DNA of 7,811 nucleotides from an uncultured Atopobiaceae bacterium (GTDB lineage Bacteria > Actinomycetota > Coriobacteriia > Coriobacteriales > Atopobiaceae): assembly GCA_900770865.1 (NCBI GenBank), contig CAAGLU010000439.1:1-7811 (forward strand). Reading direction: 5' to 3'. How positions within the stretch are numbered: position 1 is the stretch's first letter; every line of letters begins with the position of its first letter. This document shows, piece after piece, positions 1 to 5,701 of the stretch. Under the pieces are notes generated by a model. It did not search any database. It saw nothing but the letters and a program-made list of their open reading frames with translations, and was not told the DNA's origin. The position numbers were made by a program, and so were the translations under genes.

Positions 1-73
1 GGCGGCAGCGTCACCTTTGCCCCCGCGGCGGCGCACGGGGAACCGTGGCCGTCCAAGCAGAAGGAGAGCATGA
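1..73 (+). CDS. Possible 3' end of an upstream gene (partial)
   Basis: The frame starting at base 2 is open from the window edge to a TGA at 71-73, which overlaps the ATG at 70-72 as ATGA, a common junction in tightly packed operons. The encoded tail is Pro/Arg-rich and carries no recognisable motif. The frame starting at base 1 is also open and runs into the NifX-like gene, so the overlap is only suggestive. If real, the upstream gene would be co-transcribed with the NifX-like gene. No function can be inferred. Confidence 0.25.
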   Translation, partial: AAASPLPPRRRTGNRGRPSRRRA

Positions 74-447
74 TGAGAATTGCAGTGACCTATGAGAACG
101 GCAACGTCTTTCCGCACTTCGGGCGGACGGAAAGCTTCAAGCTCTACGACGTCGAGGACGGGAAGGTTGTCTCGTCCGAGGTCGTTGGGGCAAACGGCGT
201 GAGCCATGGGGCGCTGGCAGGGCTGCTCGCCGCCAACGGCGTTGACGTGCTCATCTGCGGCGGACTCGGCGGAGGCGCGCTGGCCGCCCTGCAGCAGGCG
301 GGAGTTGCCGTGTACGGCGGAGCACGGGGACCGGTTGATGACGTGGTAGATGCCTTCCTAGCGGGATCTCTTCACCAGACCGCCAGTGCCAGTTGCCACG
401 CGCACGACCACGAGGGTGGCTGCGGCAACGGCGGCTGCTGCCACTAG
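73..447 (+). CDS. NifX/NifB-type (dinitrogenase iron-molybdenum cofactor) domain protein with a His/Cys tail
   Basis: The 124-aa protein begins MRIAVTYENGNVFPHFGRTE, the typical opening of small NifX/NafY-like proteins (PF02579), which have an RNase H-like fold and bind iron-sulfur or molybdenum-iron clusters. Family features are the HFG motif at residues 15-17, a conserved ICGGLGGGA turn near 61-69, and the final helix of the domain near 87-98. Residues 108-124 form a tail with four Cys and four His, likely to hold metal. Two ATGs are adjacent (70 and 73). The AAGGAG at 61-66 lies 6 nt from the second and only 3 nt from the first, so 73 is chosen. Stand-alone members occur in many non-nitrogen-fixing anaerobes, so a nitrogenase role is not implied. 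The exact substrate is unknown. Its stop overlaps that of the convergent gene at 444. Confidence 0.93.
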   Translation: MRIAVTYENGNVFPHFGRTESFKLYDVEDGKVVSSEVVGANGVSHGALAGLLAANGVDVLICGGLGGGALAALQQAGVAVYGGARGPVDDVVDAFLAGSLHQTASASCHAHDHEGGCGNGGCCH

Positions 448-659
448 CCGGCATAGAGCATGGACCTCAGAGCAGCCCTCATGCGGAGGGCTGCTTGGTC
501 TGCGCCCACCCGGTCACGGTTCTCGAACCAGTAGACGGGTGCATGGTCCAAGGTGTCAGCGTCGAGAAAGCCCGCTACCGCACCCCCCATGCAACACTTC
601 AAGAACTTGTCGTAGCCAAGGAGCAGGGGTAACGCTACGTCTCCGACGCCCATGGGCAT
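444..659 (-). CDS. Hypothetical 71-aa protein
   Basis: This - strand frame reads from ATG 659-657 to TAG 446-444. An AAGGGAGAG Shine-Dalgarno-like stretch (+ strand 667-675) lies upstream, with its GGGAG core 9 nt from the ATG. An upstream in-frame ATG at 710-708 has no better site. The protein has a Gly/Leu-rich start, a Cys pair near the motif KFLKCCMGG, and a mixed C-terminal half (DHAPVYWFENRD). Codon use looks like that of real genes here. No family was recognised and no signal peptide or clear membrane helix is seen. The stop shares CTAG (444-447) with the NifX-like gene, so the two are tail-to-tail with no spacer. Being short and unrecognised, it could still be a chance frame. Confidence 0.5.
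   Translation of the reverse strand: MPMGVGDVALPLLLGYDKFLKCCMGGAVAGFLDADTLDHAPVYWFENRDRVGADQAALRMRAALRSMLYAG
471..495. terminator. Perfect 10-bp hairpin just past the convergent gene ends
   Basis: AGCAGCCCTC (471-480) and GAGGGCTGCT (486-495) pair perfectly around a 5-nt loop. The hairpin lies 24 nt after the NifX-like stop and inside the 3' end of the opposing 71-aa frame. There is no T-run on either side, so it is not a classical intrinsic terminator. It could act as a transcript 3' end stem or be coincidental. The stem is seen directly; the role is inferred. Confidence 0.35.
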
Positions 660-730
660 ATCGTTTCTCTCCCTTGGTATACTTGCGTCGCTATGAGGTA
701 TTCTCGACATCCGGCCTGACGGGGGTCCAC

Positions 731-1066
731 ATGAACGGAAACGTGGTTCTCGGCTGCGTTGTCTGCGCTGTTGTCGGCGGCCTTATCCTCGCGCTCGCCG
801 CATGGCAGATACGCACCGGCAACGTGCGCTTCCTTCACAGCTACCACTACGCAAACGTCCCAGCAGCCGACCAGCCAGCGCTCGCGCTGGAAAGTGGACG
901 CTGGCTTGCCGCAACCGGCGCATGCGTGGTGCTTCTGGGGTTCTCGCTTCTGCTACCTGGCGCCATGGCGAACGCTGTTGGGATTGCCCTGATAATCGCG
1001 TTGTTTGTGGCAATCATCATGACCTGCCGCGTCATCGTTAGACACAATGGGTCTCTCTTTGGCTGA
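731..1066 (+). CDS. Small membrane protein, three predicted helices (DUF3784-like)
   Basis: The 111-aa protein has hydrophobic segments near residues 5-25, 58-78 and 81-103. Between the first two is a short polar loop with IRTGNVRFLHSYHYANVPAADQ. A basic stretch plus HSYHY-x-NV followed by acidic or polar residues, and then a second helix, is the layout I associate with DUF3784-type small membrane proteins. The family call is from memory and tentative. The frame continues upstream to 386, but ATG 731 is preferred: a G-rich stretch (GGGGG) lies about 6 nt upstream and the membrane segment starts directly after it. A -10-like TATACT is at 678-683 without a convincing -35. The DUF4256 gene follows 46 bp downstream and may share the transcript. 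Molecular role unknown. Confidence 0.75.
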   Translation: MNGNVVLGCVVCAVVGGLILALAAWQIRTGNVRFLHSYHYANVPAADQPALALESGRWLAATGACVVLLGFSLLLPGAMANAVGIALIIALFVAIIMTCRVIVRHNGSLFG

Positions 1067-1112
1067 TACCAGATCCCCAGCCCAACCTGGCCGCACCTGC
1101 TGAAGGAGACCC

Positions 1113-1616
1113 ATGGACTCCCTTAAGTCCCGCTTCGAAAGCCATCCCGAGAGACACCCCAGCATTACCTGGGAAGACGTCGCGCGAGAGCTCGACAACG
1201 CACGCCAACGCTCCCTTGCCTACCTCGAGGAGACGGGCGGCGAGCCGGACGTCCTTCTCTACCAGGGCCGTCTCTACGTTGCAGACTTCTCGCCCGAGTC
1301 CCCGCAACGCCGGTCCGTCTGCTACGACAGGGCCGCCCGCCTGGGCAGGAAGCGCAACCCGCCGGCTACCAGCGCCTGCGAGCTGGCGGAGTCCAACGGC
1401 CTGGAGCTTGTGGACGAGAAGATGTACCTCGCCATGCAGGAGCTGGACTCTCTCGACACAAAGACCAGCAGCTGGATCAAGACTCCGGAAGACATGCGCG
1501 CCCAGGGCGGCGCGCTCTTTGGCAGTAGGCGGTACGGCCGCACGTTCATCTACTGCAACGGAGCCGACTCCTATTACGCGGTGCGCGGCTTTAGGGCGTG
1601 CTTCTCGCTGGAGTGA
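1113..1616 (+). CDS. DUF4256 family protein
   Basis: The 167-aa product matches the DUF4256 family (PF14066) along its whole length. It has TGGEPDV at 41-47, PESPQRRSVCYD at 61-72, LDTKTSSWIKTP at 114-125, and the long C-terminal block 132-161 with SRRYGRTFIYCNGADSYYAVRGFR. The N-terminal RFESHPERHPSITWEDV is also typical. Members are small soluble proteins of about 180 aa with no established activity, so this one is slightly short but complete. AAGGAG at 1103-1108 sits 4 nt before the ATG. No signal peptide or membrane helix is present. It probably shares a transcript with the membrane protein gene ending 46 bp upstream. The family is clear; no function is claimed. Confidence 0.95.
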   Translation: MDSLKSRFESHPERHPSITWEDVARELDNARQRSLAYLEETGGEPDVLLYQGRLYVADFSPESPQRRSVCYDRAARLGRKRNPPATSACELAESNGLELVDEKMYLAMQELDSLDTKTSSWIKTPEDMRAQGGALFGSRRYGRTFIYCNGADSYYAVRGFRACFSLE

Positions 1617-1637
1617 CAGTTGCGCGGCCTTCGTGGA

Positions 1638-1664
1638 GGGTGCCATCGCGCGATTTCGGCACCC
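1638..1664 (+). terminator. Stem-loop downstream of the DUF4256 gene
   Basis: GGGTGCC (1638-1644) pairs with GGCACCC (1658-1664) around a 13-nt loop that itself contains the self-complementary ATCGCGCGAT. It starts 22 nt after the DUF4256 stop, where a terminator would be expected. There is no T-run behind the stem, so termination is uncertain. Confidence 0.35.
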
Positions 1665-1728
1665 GCGGGGTGGCCAGGAACCAGGCTTGGCCCACACTAT
1701 GCCTCTGCGCGACGAGATTCCTCAAAAT

Positions 1729-1937
1729 GGGACGCAAAAGCCAGGAAGTGATTATTTCTAATTGGTGATGAACCTGCCCTAATCCTGTAAAGCAGCTTTC
1801 CAAGGTTCCGAAAAGAGCACAGCACCCCACATTTTTGCAGGTAGAGTACTAATCTGGCAGAAAGATTAAGCGCCAATACAGGCAGAAATGTGCCTCTCAC
1901 GGCCTTCGTCTCACTCACTTCCTGGCTTTTGCGTCCC
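1729..1937. mobile_element. MITE-like element or insertion-sequence remnant with 23-bp inverted repeats
   Basis: Bases 1729-1751 (starting GGGACGCAAAAGCCAGG) are the exact reverse complement of 1915-1937 (ending TGGCTTTTGCGTCCC), a perfect 23-bp inverted repeat. The enclosed 163 bp are clearly more AT-rich than the flanking genes and contain no complete gene. A 209-bp unit with perfect terminal inverted repeats and no transposase fits a non-autonomous (MITE-like) element or an IS deletion remnant. No clear target-site duplication flanks it (AAAAT on the left, TTATG on the right). The inverted repeat is seen directly; the mobile-element reading is inference. A regulatory RNA or recombination site is the alternative. 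Confidence 0.55.
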
Positions 1938-2057
1938 TTATGGGGTGAGCAACGTGCATGCATGGGCTCGGAATACCTTCAAGGACCAGTTTCGCATCCG
2001 CAGGAACGACGCGCACCGAATCCAACGTCCAGAAGCGCACTCCAAAATGACCGGTTG

Positions 2058-2086
2058 GGAGACGAGGGAAAGCTCCATTGGTCTCG
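2058..2086. repeat. Decayed copy of the 29-bp palindromic repeat
   Basis: Aligned without gaps to the copy at 2109-2137, this stretch matches at 21 of 29 positions. It keeps the outer GAGAC and GTCTC ends and the central GAAA-to-CTCC portion. It lies 22 bp before the intact copy, in the same orientation. The mismatches weaken the inner stem, so it probably no longer folds well. Confidence 0.5.
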
Positions 2087-2108
2087 TGCTATTGTTTCAG
2101 CAAGACAA

Positions 2109-2137
2109 TGAGACAAAGGGAAACTCCCTTTGTCTCA
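2109..2137. repeat. 29-bp palindromic repeat, copy 1 (loop AAC)
   Basis: TGAGACAAAGGGA (2109-2121), loop AAC, TCCCTTTGTCTCA (2125-2137): perfect 13-bp arms. It is identical, loop included, to the copy at 2389-2417. It ends 8 nt before the GGGAGG ribosome site of the 70-aa gene, so in that mRNA leader it would form a stable hairpin next to the initiation region. Confidence 0.95.
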
Positions 2138-2157
2138 CTCGTTACGGGAGGCTCGCT

Positions 2158-2370
2158 ATGGGACTCTTCTTTGGCAGGAAGAAGCACCGCAAGCACGCCG
2201 CATACGACCCCGATGAATTTGTGGACACCAGGCCAAACCCGCTCCTCACGCGCGGGTTCTCCAAGGGCGGCTCGTCCAATGGCTACGGCAACGAGGGCGG
2301 CCTCTACGCCAACAACGAGAACTGGGACGACTCCCCGCGAGACAGCTGGAACGACGGCTGGGACAGGTAG
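2158..2370 (+). CDS. Small 70-aa hypothetical protein, basic start and Gly/Asn/Asp-rich tail
   Basis: The gene starts at ATG 2158 with GGGAGG at 2146-2151, 6 nt upstream, a strong ribosome site that fixes the start even though the frame is open further back. The protein opens MGLFFGRKKHRKHAAYDPDEF (hydrophobic, then basic). It continues through a proline-containing middle into a low-complexity tail rich in Gly, Asn, Asp, Ser and Trp (GLYANNENWDDSPRD and more) that ends at TAG. It is probably flexible and not tightly folded. No family was recognised and no classical signal peptide or membrane helix is seen. It is bracketed by two identical 29-bp palindromes (2109-2137 and 2389-2417) and converges on the DUF2075 gene. 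Function unknown. Confidence 0.7.
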   Translation: MGLFFGRKKHRKHAAYDPDEFVDTRPNPLLTRGFSKGGSSNGYGNEGGLYANNENWDDSPRDSWNDGWDR

Positions 2371-2388
2371 TCGCCGCAGCCGCTCGAA

Positions 2389-2417
2389 TGAGACAAAGGG
2401 AAACTCCCTTTGTCTCA
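2389..2417. repeat. 29-bp palindromic repeat, copy 2 (loop AAC)
   Basis: Perfect 13-bp arms (2389-2401 and 2405-2417) with loop AAC, identical to copy 1. It fills most of the 47-bp space between the convergent ends of the 70-aa gene (stop 2370) and the DUF2075 gene, whose TAG (2420-2418) directly touches the repeat. It could serve as a bidirectional 3'-end stem, but it lacks a T-run. Confidence 0.95.
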
Positions 2418-4544
2418 CTACCGCGAAGCACCTACCGCCTGCATCTCCAACAGGTGATGCTCGAGCGCGCCGTCGACGGCAAAGAGGTACAGTCCGTGAA
2501 CGCCTCGCTTGAGCAGCACATTGAGCTCGTGTCGGAGGTTTGCCTCTGGGTCATCGCTGCCGTTAATCGCCTGCGAGTTGCAGCTCTTTGACGGGTCGAA
2601 CACCAGCCGCCCTTCTCGCCAGCAGACAGACGGCCCAATAATCACGCCTGCGTAGTTGAGGTCGAACCCCTGGATGGTGTAAATCGAGCCGCATTCCTCC
2701 AGCGTGTGGGGCTGCTCCGCCCACGCCTTGTCGCGCTCCTGGGCTGCCTCGTCCCCCGAGGCAGCCGTCTGATAGTTCCACGGCATGTGGAAGTACTGCG
2801 TGTGCGGCACTTCCGCGATGCTGGCGGCAGTCTGCGCGTGTCGAGAACCGCGAGAACCGCGCGCGCCGGAATCCCTGCCGTACGAGACCCAGCCACCCCG
2901 CTCACGATAGATGCGGACCTCCCACACGCCCGACTTCGGCTTGGACTGGCTGGAGTATGGCCAGTCATACGTTGCCAGCACGCGCGAGAGCCCGTGCGAG
3001 GTATCGTCCACAATCTCGCTTGACGAGGCATCAAAGGTCAAAGCGCGTTCCTCGATCGCCATCTTCAGGTCGTACGGCGAGTCAAAGACTTTGATCTGGT
3101 AGGGCGTGTGCCCCTCTCGCGCGGGGTCCTGCGGGATGGGCCCCACGCCGCGGCCGTTGGCAAAGTCGTCGATCCATCGCACAACCTCATCGCAGGCGTC
3201 AATCCGGTACTGTTGCCGAAGAAGCAGGTTCTCCACGTGGAAGGGGAACCCGGCGACGTTGGCAGCCCTTCTCGCACAGCGAATCTTGCCGTTTGAGAAG
3301 CGCTTTTCGGGAAAGAGCGCGTCTCGCATCGAGTCGTCAAGCTCCTGCGATTTTCTCAGCACCTGCTCCAGGTCGTAGACCGCAATAACCACCCGCGCGC
3401 GCCGCATGATGTCCACGAGCATGTTTCTGCTGCCCGTGTATCCCTGGTTGCCCTGGGTGAGCAGGAGGTGTGCCTCGTCGACAAGGGCAACGTCGACCGG
3501 GCTGCAGGGGTAGTCCTGGTTCGCGTGGCCGTTGCCATGTCCGGTCTCGCTGTGTTTGTTGATGAACGGAGTGGGCTTGTCCACCACCATGCCGTCCTTG
3601 TTCTGGAGTCCAAGACGCTTCATGATGGCGTTATACACGGTAAGCTGCTCGTTGTGGTTCACCAGAAGGCAGGCGTTCACGGGGCGCTCGGTGGTCTCGT
3701 CGCCGTTGCCGTCGCCGTAGCCGACCACTTGGACCCCCAGCTCATTCATGATCCGCAGGAACAGGTGGCTGAGAAGGACCGTCTTGCCGGTTCCTGCCAT
3801 GCCCTCGACAACAATGAGCTCGCCGTTCTCGACGGGCGCGCTGGGATCTTGCGGCTGCGGCGCGAGGACCCATCCGTTCATGAGATCGCGCAGGCGGCCG
3901 AGAATCGCGTCCTCCGCGGCAATCTGGTCCTTTCCCAACGCATGGAACGGCGACGCCTTGAAGATGGCGGAGTCCCGGATGACGGACTCGGCCGGGAAGA
4001 GCTCCGGCTCGTAACGGTTGAGCTTGCGCCACGCCTGCGAGGTGATTATCAGCAGCTCAGACTTGGTGTAGTAGTCCTCCTGCGGGTTGCCGCGGCCATT
4101 TACCAAGGTCACATGGCTCGCGCCCGAAGCCAGGAGGTAGCTCAGGAAGTTGTTCTCAAGGTCAAGCACGAGCGACTTGTTGAAGTGGTTCTGACCAATC
4201 ACCAGCATGTGGCTGTCAGGCTGGTTGAGGCGCTGCCATGCCTTCTTGCCCCGCTCCGAGCGATACGTGACGTCGTCGGTGTAGTGCTCCTTGGTTCGCC
4301 GCACAATGGAGTTTGTCTCGCCCACGTAGACCACGAAGTCGTTGTACTCGTAGCCACCGCGAGTGCGCTTGCGCTCCTTGCCGCGAATGATGTAGACGGT
4401 GGGGTAGGTCTTGAGGAGCCGGCGCTCGTCAGCCGAGAGCTCGCTGCCGTCCACCTCGCACTGTACCTGGTCGATGCTCTGTTCGATCTGGACATCGTCC
4501 GCACGGAACGGCACGTCTATGACAACGGGCTGCCTGATTGACAT
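2418..4544 (-). CDS. DUF2075 ATPase/helicase with GIY-YIG-like N-terminal nuclease domain
   Basis: This 708-aa protein combines two modules. Residues 49-135 look like a GIY-YIG nuclease: VYIIRG at 50-55, VVYVGET at 71-77, an Arg/Lys-rich stretch after it, and E130 in LDLENNF as the candidate metal-binding Glu. Residues about 205-700 are a DUF2075 (PF09848) P-loop ATPase related to superfamily 1 helicases. It shows Walker A GMAGTGKT at 248-255, Walker B VALVDEAH at 352-359, LLRQQYR at 441-447, YTIQGFDLNYAGVIIG at 622-637, and LLKRGVHGLYLF at 677-688 with a likely arginine finger. Such proteins are thought to act on nucleic acids; several are linked to phage defence or restriction, but this one is untested. 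ATG 4544 is backed by GGGGAG about 5 nt upstream. The MazG-type gene lies 49 bp upstream, separated by a palindromic repeat. Family is certain; the biological role is inferred. Confidence 0.93.
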   Translation of the reverse strand: MSIRQPVVIDVPFRADDVQIEQSIDQVQCEVDGSELSADERRLLKTYPTVYIIRGKERKRTRGGYEYNDFVVYVGETNSIVRRTKEHYTDDVTYRSERGKKAWQRLNQPDSHMLVIGQNHFNKSLVLDLENNFLSYLLASGASHVTLVNGRGNPQEDYYTKSELLIITSQAWRKLNRYEPELFPAESVIRDSAIFKASPFHALGKDQIAAEDAILGRLRDLMNGWVLAPQPQDPSAPVENGELIVVEGMAGTGKTVLLSHLFLRIMNELGVQVVGYGDGNGDETTERPVNACLLVNHNEQLTVYNAIMKRLGLQNKDGMVVDKPTPFINKHSETGHGNGHANQDYPCSPVDVALVDEAHLLLTQGNQGYTGSRNMLVDIMRRARVVIAVYDLEQVLRKSQELDDSMRDALFPEKRFSNGKIRCARRAANVAGFPFHVENLLLRQQYRIDACDEVVRWIDDFANGRGVGPIPQDPAREGHTPYQIKVFDSPYDLKMAIEERALTFDASSSEIVDDTSHGLSRVLATYDWPYSSQSKPKSGVWEVRIYRERGGWVSYGRDSGARGSRGSRHAQTAASIAEVPHTQYFHMPWNYQTAASGDEAAQERDKAWAEQPHTLEECGSIYTIQGFDLNYAGVIIGPSVCWREGRLVFDPSKSCNSQAINGSDDPEANLRHELNVLLKRGVHGLYLFAVDGALEHHLLEMQAVGASR

Positions 4545-4567
4545 TGGCTCTCCCCTACCTTGCTGAA

Positions 4568-4596
4568 TGAGACAAAGGGACTGTCCCTTTGTCTCA
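4568..4596. repeat. 29-bp palindromic repeat, copy 3 (loop CTG)
   Basis: Arms 4568-4580 and 4584-4596 with CTG in the middle. The C and G can also pair, giving 14-bp arms around one base. On the - strand its first three bases TGA are the stop codon of the MazG-type gene. It sits between two genes likely on the same mRNA, so it would form a hairpin in the intercistronic RNA 23 nt before the DUF2075 start. Confidence 0.95.
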
Positions 4597-4938
4597 CAGC
4601 TCCGTGTACTTTTTGGCGTTGCCGCGGCTGAGCTCGACGGGATACTTCTTGGCGTTGGCGTCGATTTTCTCGTTCACGATCTTGAGCGGGTCAAGCCCGC
4701 AGGCGTCGGCCATGAACAGGCAGTAGATGAGGACATCCGCCAGTTCCTCCGAGATCATGTCCAGGCGGCCGTCCGCCGAGGTGTCTGCGCCGGACCACTG
4801 GAACGCCTCGAGCAGCTCCGCGGACTCGAGGCTTATCGAGATGGCAAGATCCTTGGGGTTGTGGAACTGGCGCCACTCCCGCTGGTCGCGAAAGGCACGT
4901 AGCCTGTCGATTGTCTCCTGGTAGTCGCATTTGCCCAC
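4594..4938 (-). CDS. MazG-type nucleotide pyrophosphohydrolase
   Basis: The 114-aa protein is a small all-alpha NTP pyrophosphohydrolase of the MazG-like/MazG-related group. These hydrolyse (d)NTPs to monophosphate and pyrophosphate in a Mg-dependent reaction. The metal-binding signature is visible: E38-x-x-E41 in SLESAELLEAFQW and E65-x-x-D68 in SEELADVLIYC, followed by the typical NEKIDANAKKYP and the usual GNAKKYTEL end. Length is normal for single-domain members. The start is GTG (4938-4936) with GGAGAG 9 nt upstream; no in-frame ATG is nearby. The stop TGA (4596-4594) is formed by the first bases of palindromic repeat copy 3. The DUF2075 gene follows 49 bp downstream on the same strand, suggesting a joint role. 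The preferred nucleotide cannot be told. Confidence 0.93.
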   Translation of the reverse strand: MGKCDYQETIDRLRAFRDQREWRQFHNPKDLAISISLESAELLEAFQWSGADTSADGRLDMISEELADVLIYCLFMADACGLDPLKIVNEKIDANAKKYPVELSRGNAKKYTEL

Positions 4939-5019
4939 GAGTATGGCCTCTCCACGTTTGTCCTTGCGCCGCCTGTCCTCTCGCGTTCACGCGCGCGTCT
5001 CCGCGGCACCCAAGCATCG

Positions 5020-5409
5020 CTAGTCGCTCTCATCGAGAGGTGGAAGATTCGACAGATTAATCTTCTCGTATGCGCCACGCTTCGTGTCTTCAGGATGCGG
5101 TACCAGGCCGATTATTGTGATTGAGTCCTCATCGGGGCCATACACCCAATATATGCGCATAGCTCGGCTGTTTCTATTTTCGAGATAGGACTGCCAAACC
5201 TTGATTCCGTATCTCCTCGATAGCGCATCGATATCATGTGTTCGAAGGCTGGGATGGCGTGGGTTTTCCGAGAGTAACTTTAGCGCCTTGCCCCACTTCT
5301 TATATAGCTGCTGCTCGTCTTTTGAAGCAGCCCCATTGTGACAGGCCTGTTGGAGCTCGCTCCAGTAACGGTCCATCTCTGGGATACCCATGCGTATCTT
5401 GAAAGCCAT
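5020..5409 (-). CDS. RelE/ParE-superfamily-like toxin of a toxin-antitoxin pair
   Basis: The 129-aa protein has the layout of a RelE-like toxin. There are N-terminal helices (12-45), a LSENPRHPSLRTHDI segment (46-60) of the kind that precedes the beta-sheet, and strands KVWQSYLEN, AMRIYWVYGP and SITIIGLVPHPED (70-108). The basic and aromatic residues here (R77-R85 region, H105) could form the active face. Such toxins usually cleave mRNA on the ribosome or inhibit gyrase; which applies here is not visible. The C-terminal 20 residues extend past the core. Its ATG lies 9 nt after the antitoxin stop, with AAGGG overlapping that TAA stop, so translation is probably coupled. Base composition in the gene (about 48% GC in 5101-5160) is lower than in neighbours, a sign of transfer. 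The family call is from motif resemblance. Confidence 0.8.
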   Translation of the reverse strand: MAFKIRMGIPEMDRYWSELQQACHNGAASKDEQQLYKKWGKALKLLSENPRHPSLRTHDIDALSRRYGIKVWQSYLENRNSRAMRIYWVYGPDEDSITIIGLVPHPEDTKRGAYEKINLSNLPPLDESD

Positions 5410-5418
5410 GCTGAGCCC

Positions 5419-5658
5419 TTAAAAGTCAGACAGGTCAATGGGCGCCGACACCTTTCTCACCTTAAGGTTGTTCACCGCCTTGTCCATGTCACGAAGCGTA
5501 CGCGCCGAGATCTCCTCGGGCACAGCGAGCTTGCGAGGCTCAAGCAGGTAGCACCCGTTGTCATATTCCTTGACGTTGTAGTACTCGTACTGCGCGCCAC
5601 GCAGCGTCACACGATTCTTTCCATCTACCTTGGCGTCATATTGCTTGATCGCTTCCAT
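5419..5658 (-). CDS. Antitoxin, probable AbrB/MazE-like swapped-hairpin DNA-binding protein
   Basis: The 79-aa protein precedes and nearly abuts the toxin gene, the standard order for type II antitoxin-toxin operons. Residues 6-45 (YDAKVDGKNRVTLRGA, then YYNVKEYDNGCYLLEPRKL) resemble the beta-rich SpoVT/AbrB fold of MazE-like antitoxins, in which VDGKNRVTL forms the DNA-binding hairpin. The remaining acidic/helical tail would wrap the toxin and neutralise it. ATG 5658 has AAGGAG 5-6 nt upstream; the AA of that site belongs to the 15-bp-arm palindrome at 5668-5701. Autoregulation through that palindrome is expected from the family but not shown. The pairing with the toxin is strong from context; the fold assignment is inferred. 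Confidence 0.78.
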   Translation of the reverse strand: MEAIKQYDAKVDGKNRVTLRGAQYEYYNVKEYDNGCYLLEPRKLAVPEEISARTLRDMDKAVNNLKVRKVSAPIDLSDF

Positions 5659-5667
5659 GTAAACTCC

Positions 5668-5701
5668 TTAGCCCACAGTGGGTTTTCCCACTGTGGGCTA
5701 A
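5668..5701 (-). promoter_or_regulatory. Perfect palindrome: likely operator/leader hairpin of the toxin-antitoxin operon
   Basis: TTAGCCCACAGTGGG (5668-5682) and its exact complement (5687-5701) flank a 4-nt TTTT loop. On the - strand the palindrome begins at the last base of the -10 element and ends in the AA that starts the AAGGAG ribosome site of the antitoxin gene. It could be the operator bound by the antitoxin. As RNA it would form a strong 15-bp stem directly beside the ribosome site. Confidence 0.75.

Larger units (their letters stand above)
1617..2157. other. Gene-free region with repeat elements
   Basis: No frame here has a convincing start, ribosome site and family match together. 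The - strand frames in the region overlap one another and lie within or across the inverted-repeat element, so they were not called. The region contains a stem-loop at 1638-1664, an AT-richer element bounded by 23-bp inverted repeats (1729-1937), a decayed copy of the 29-bp palindrome (2058-2086) and an intact copy (2109-2137). Bases 1938-2057 show nothing identifiable. Confidence 0.7.

Noticed and set aside
386..730. N-terminal extension of the membrane protein frame
   Set aside because: It overlaps the NifX-like gene end and the convergent gene, lacks a ribosome site and reads as Arg/Ser/Thr-rich noise. The hydrophobic start at 731 is the natural one.
1591..1963. 79-aa and 88-aa - strand frames
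   Set aside because: They overlap each other in different frames and run across the 23-bp inverted repeats. Shared short peptides between frames come from the inverted repeat itself, not from protein homology.
2109..2417. CRISPR-like array from the repeated palindromes
   Set aside because: Only two identical copies are 280 bp apart with a gene between them. There is no regular spacer length and no cas gene in the window.
3468..4541. 357-aa open frame on the + strand
   Set aside because: It is antisense to the DUF2075 gene, which has complete conserved motifs. The + frame has low-complexity Val/Leu/Ala/His composition typical of a mirror frame in GC-rich DNA.
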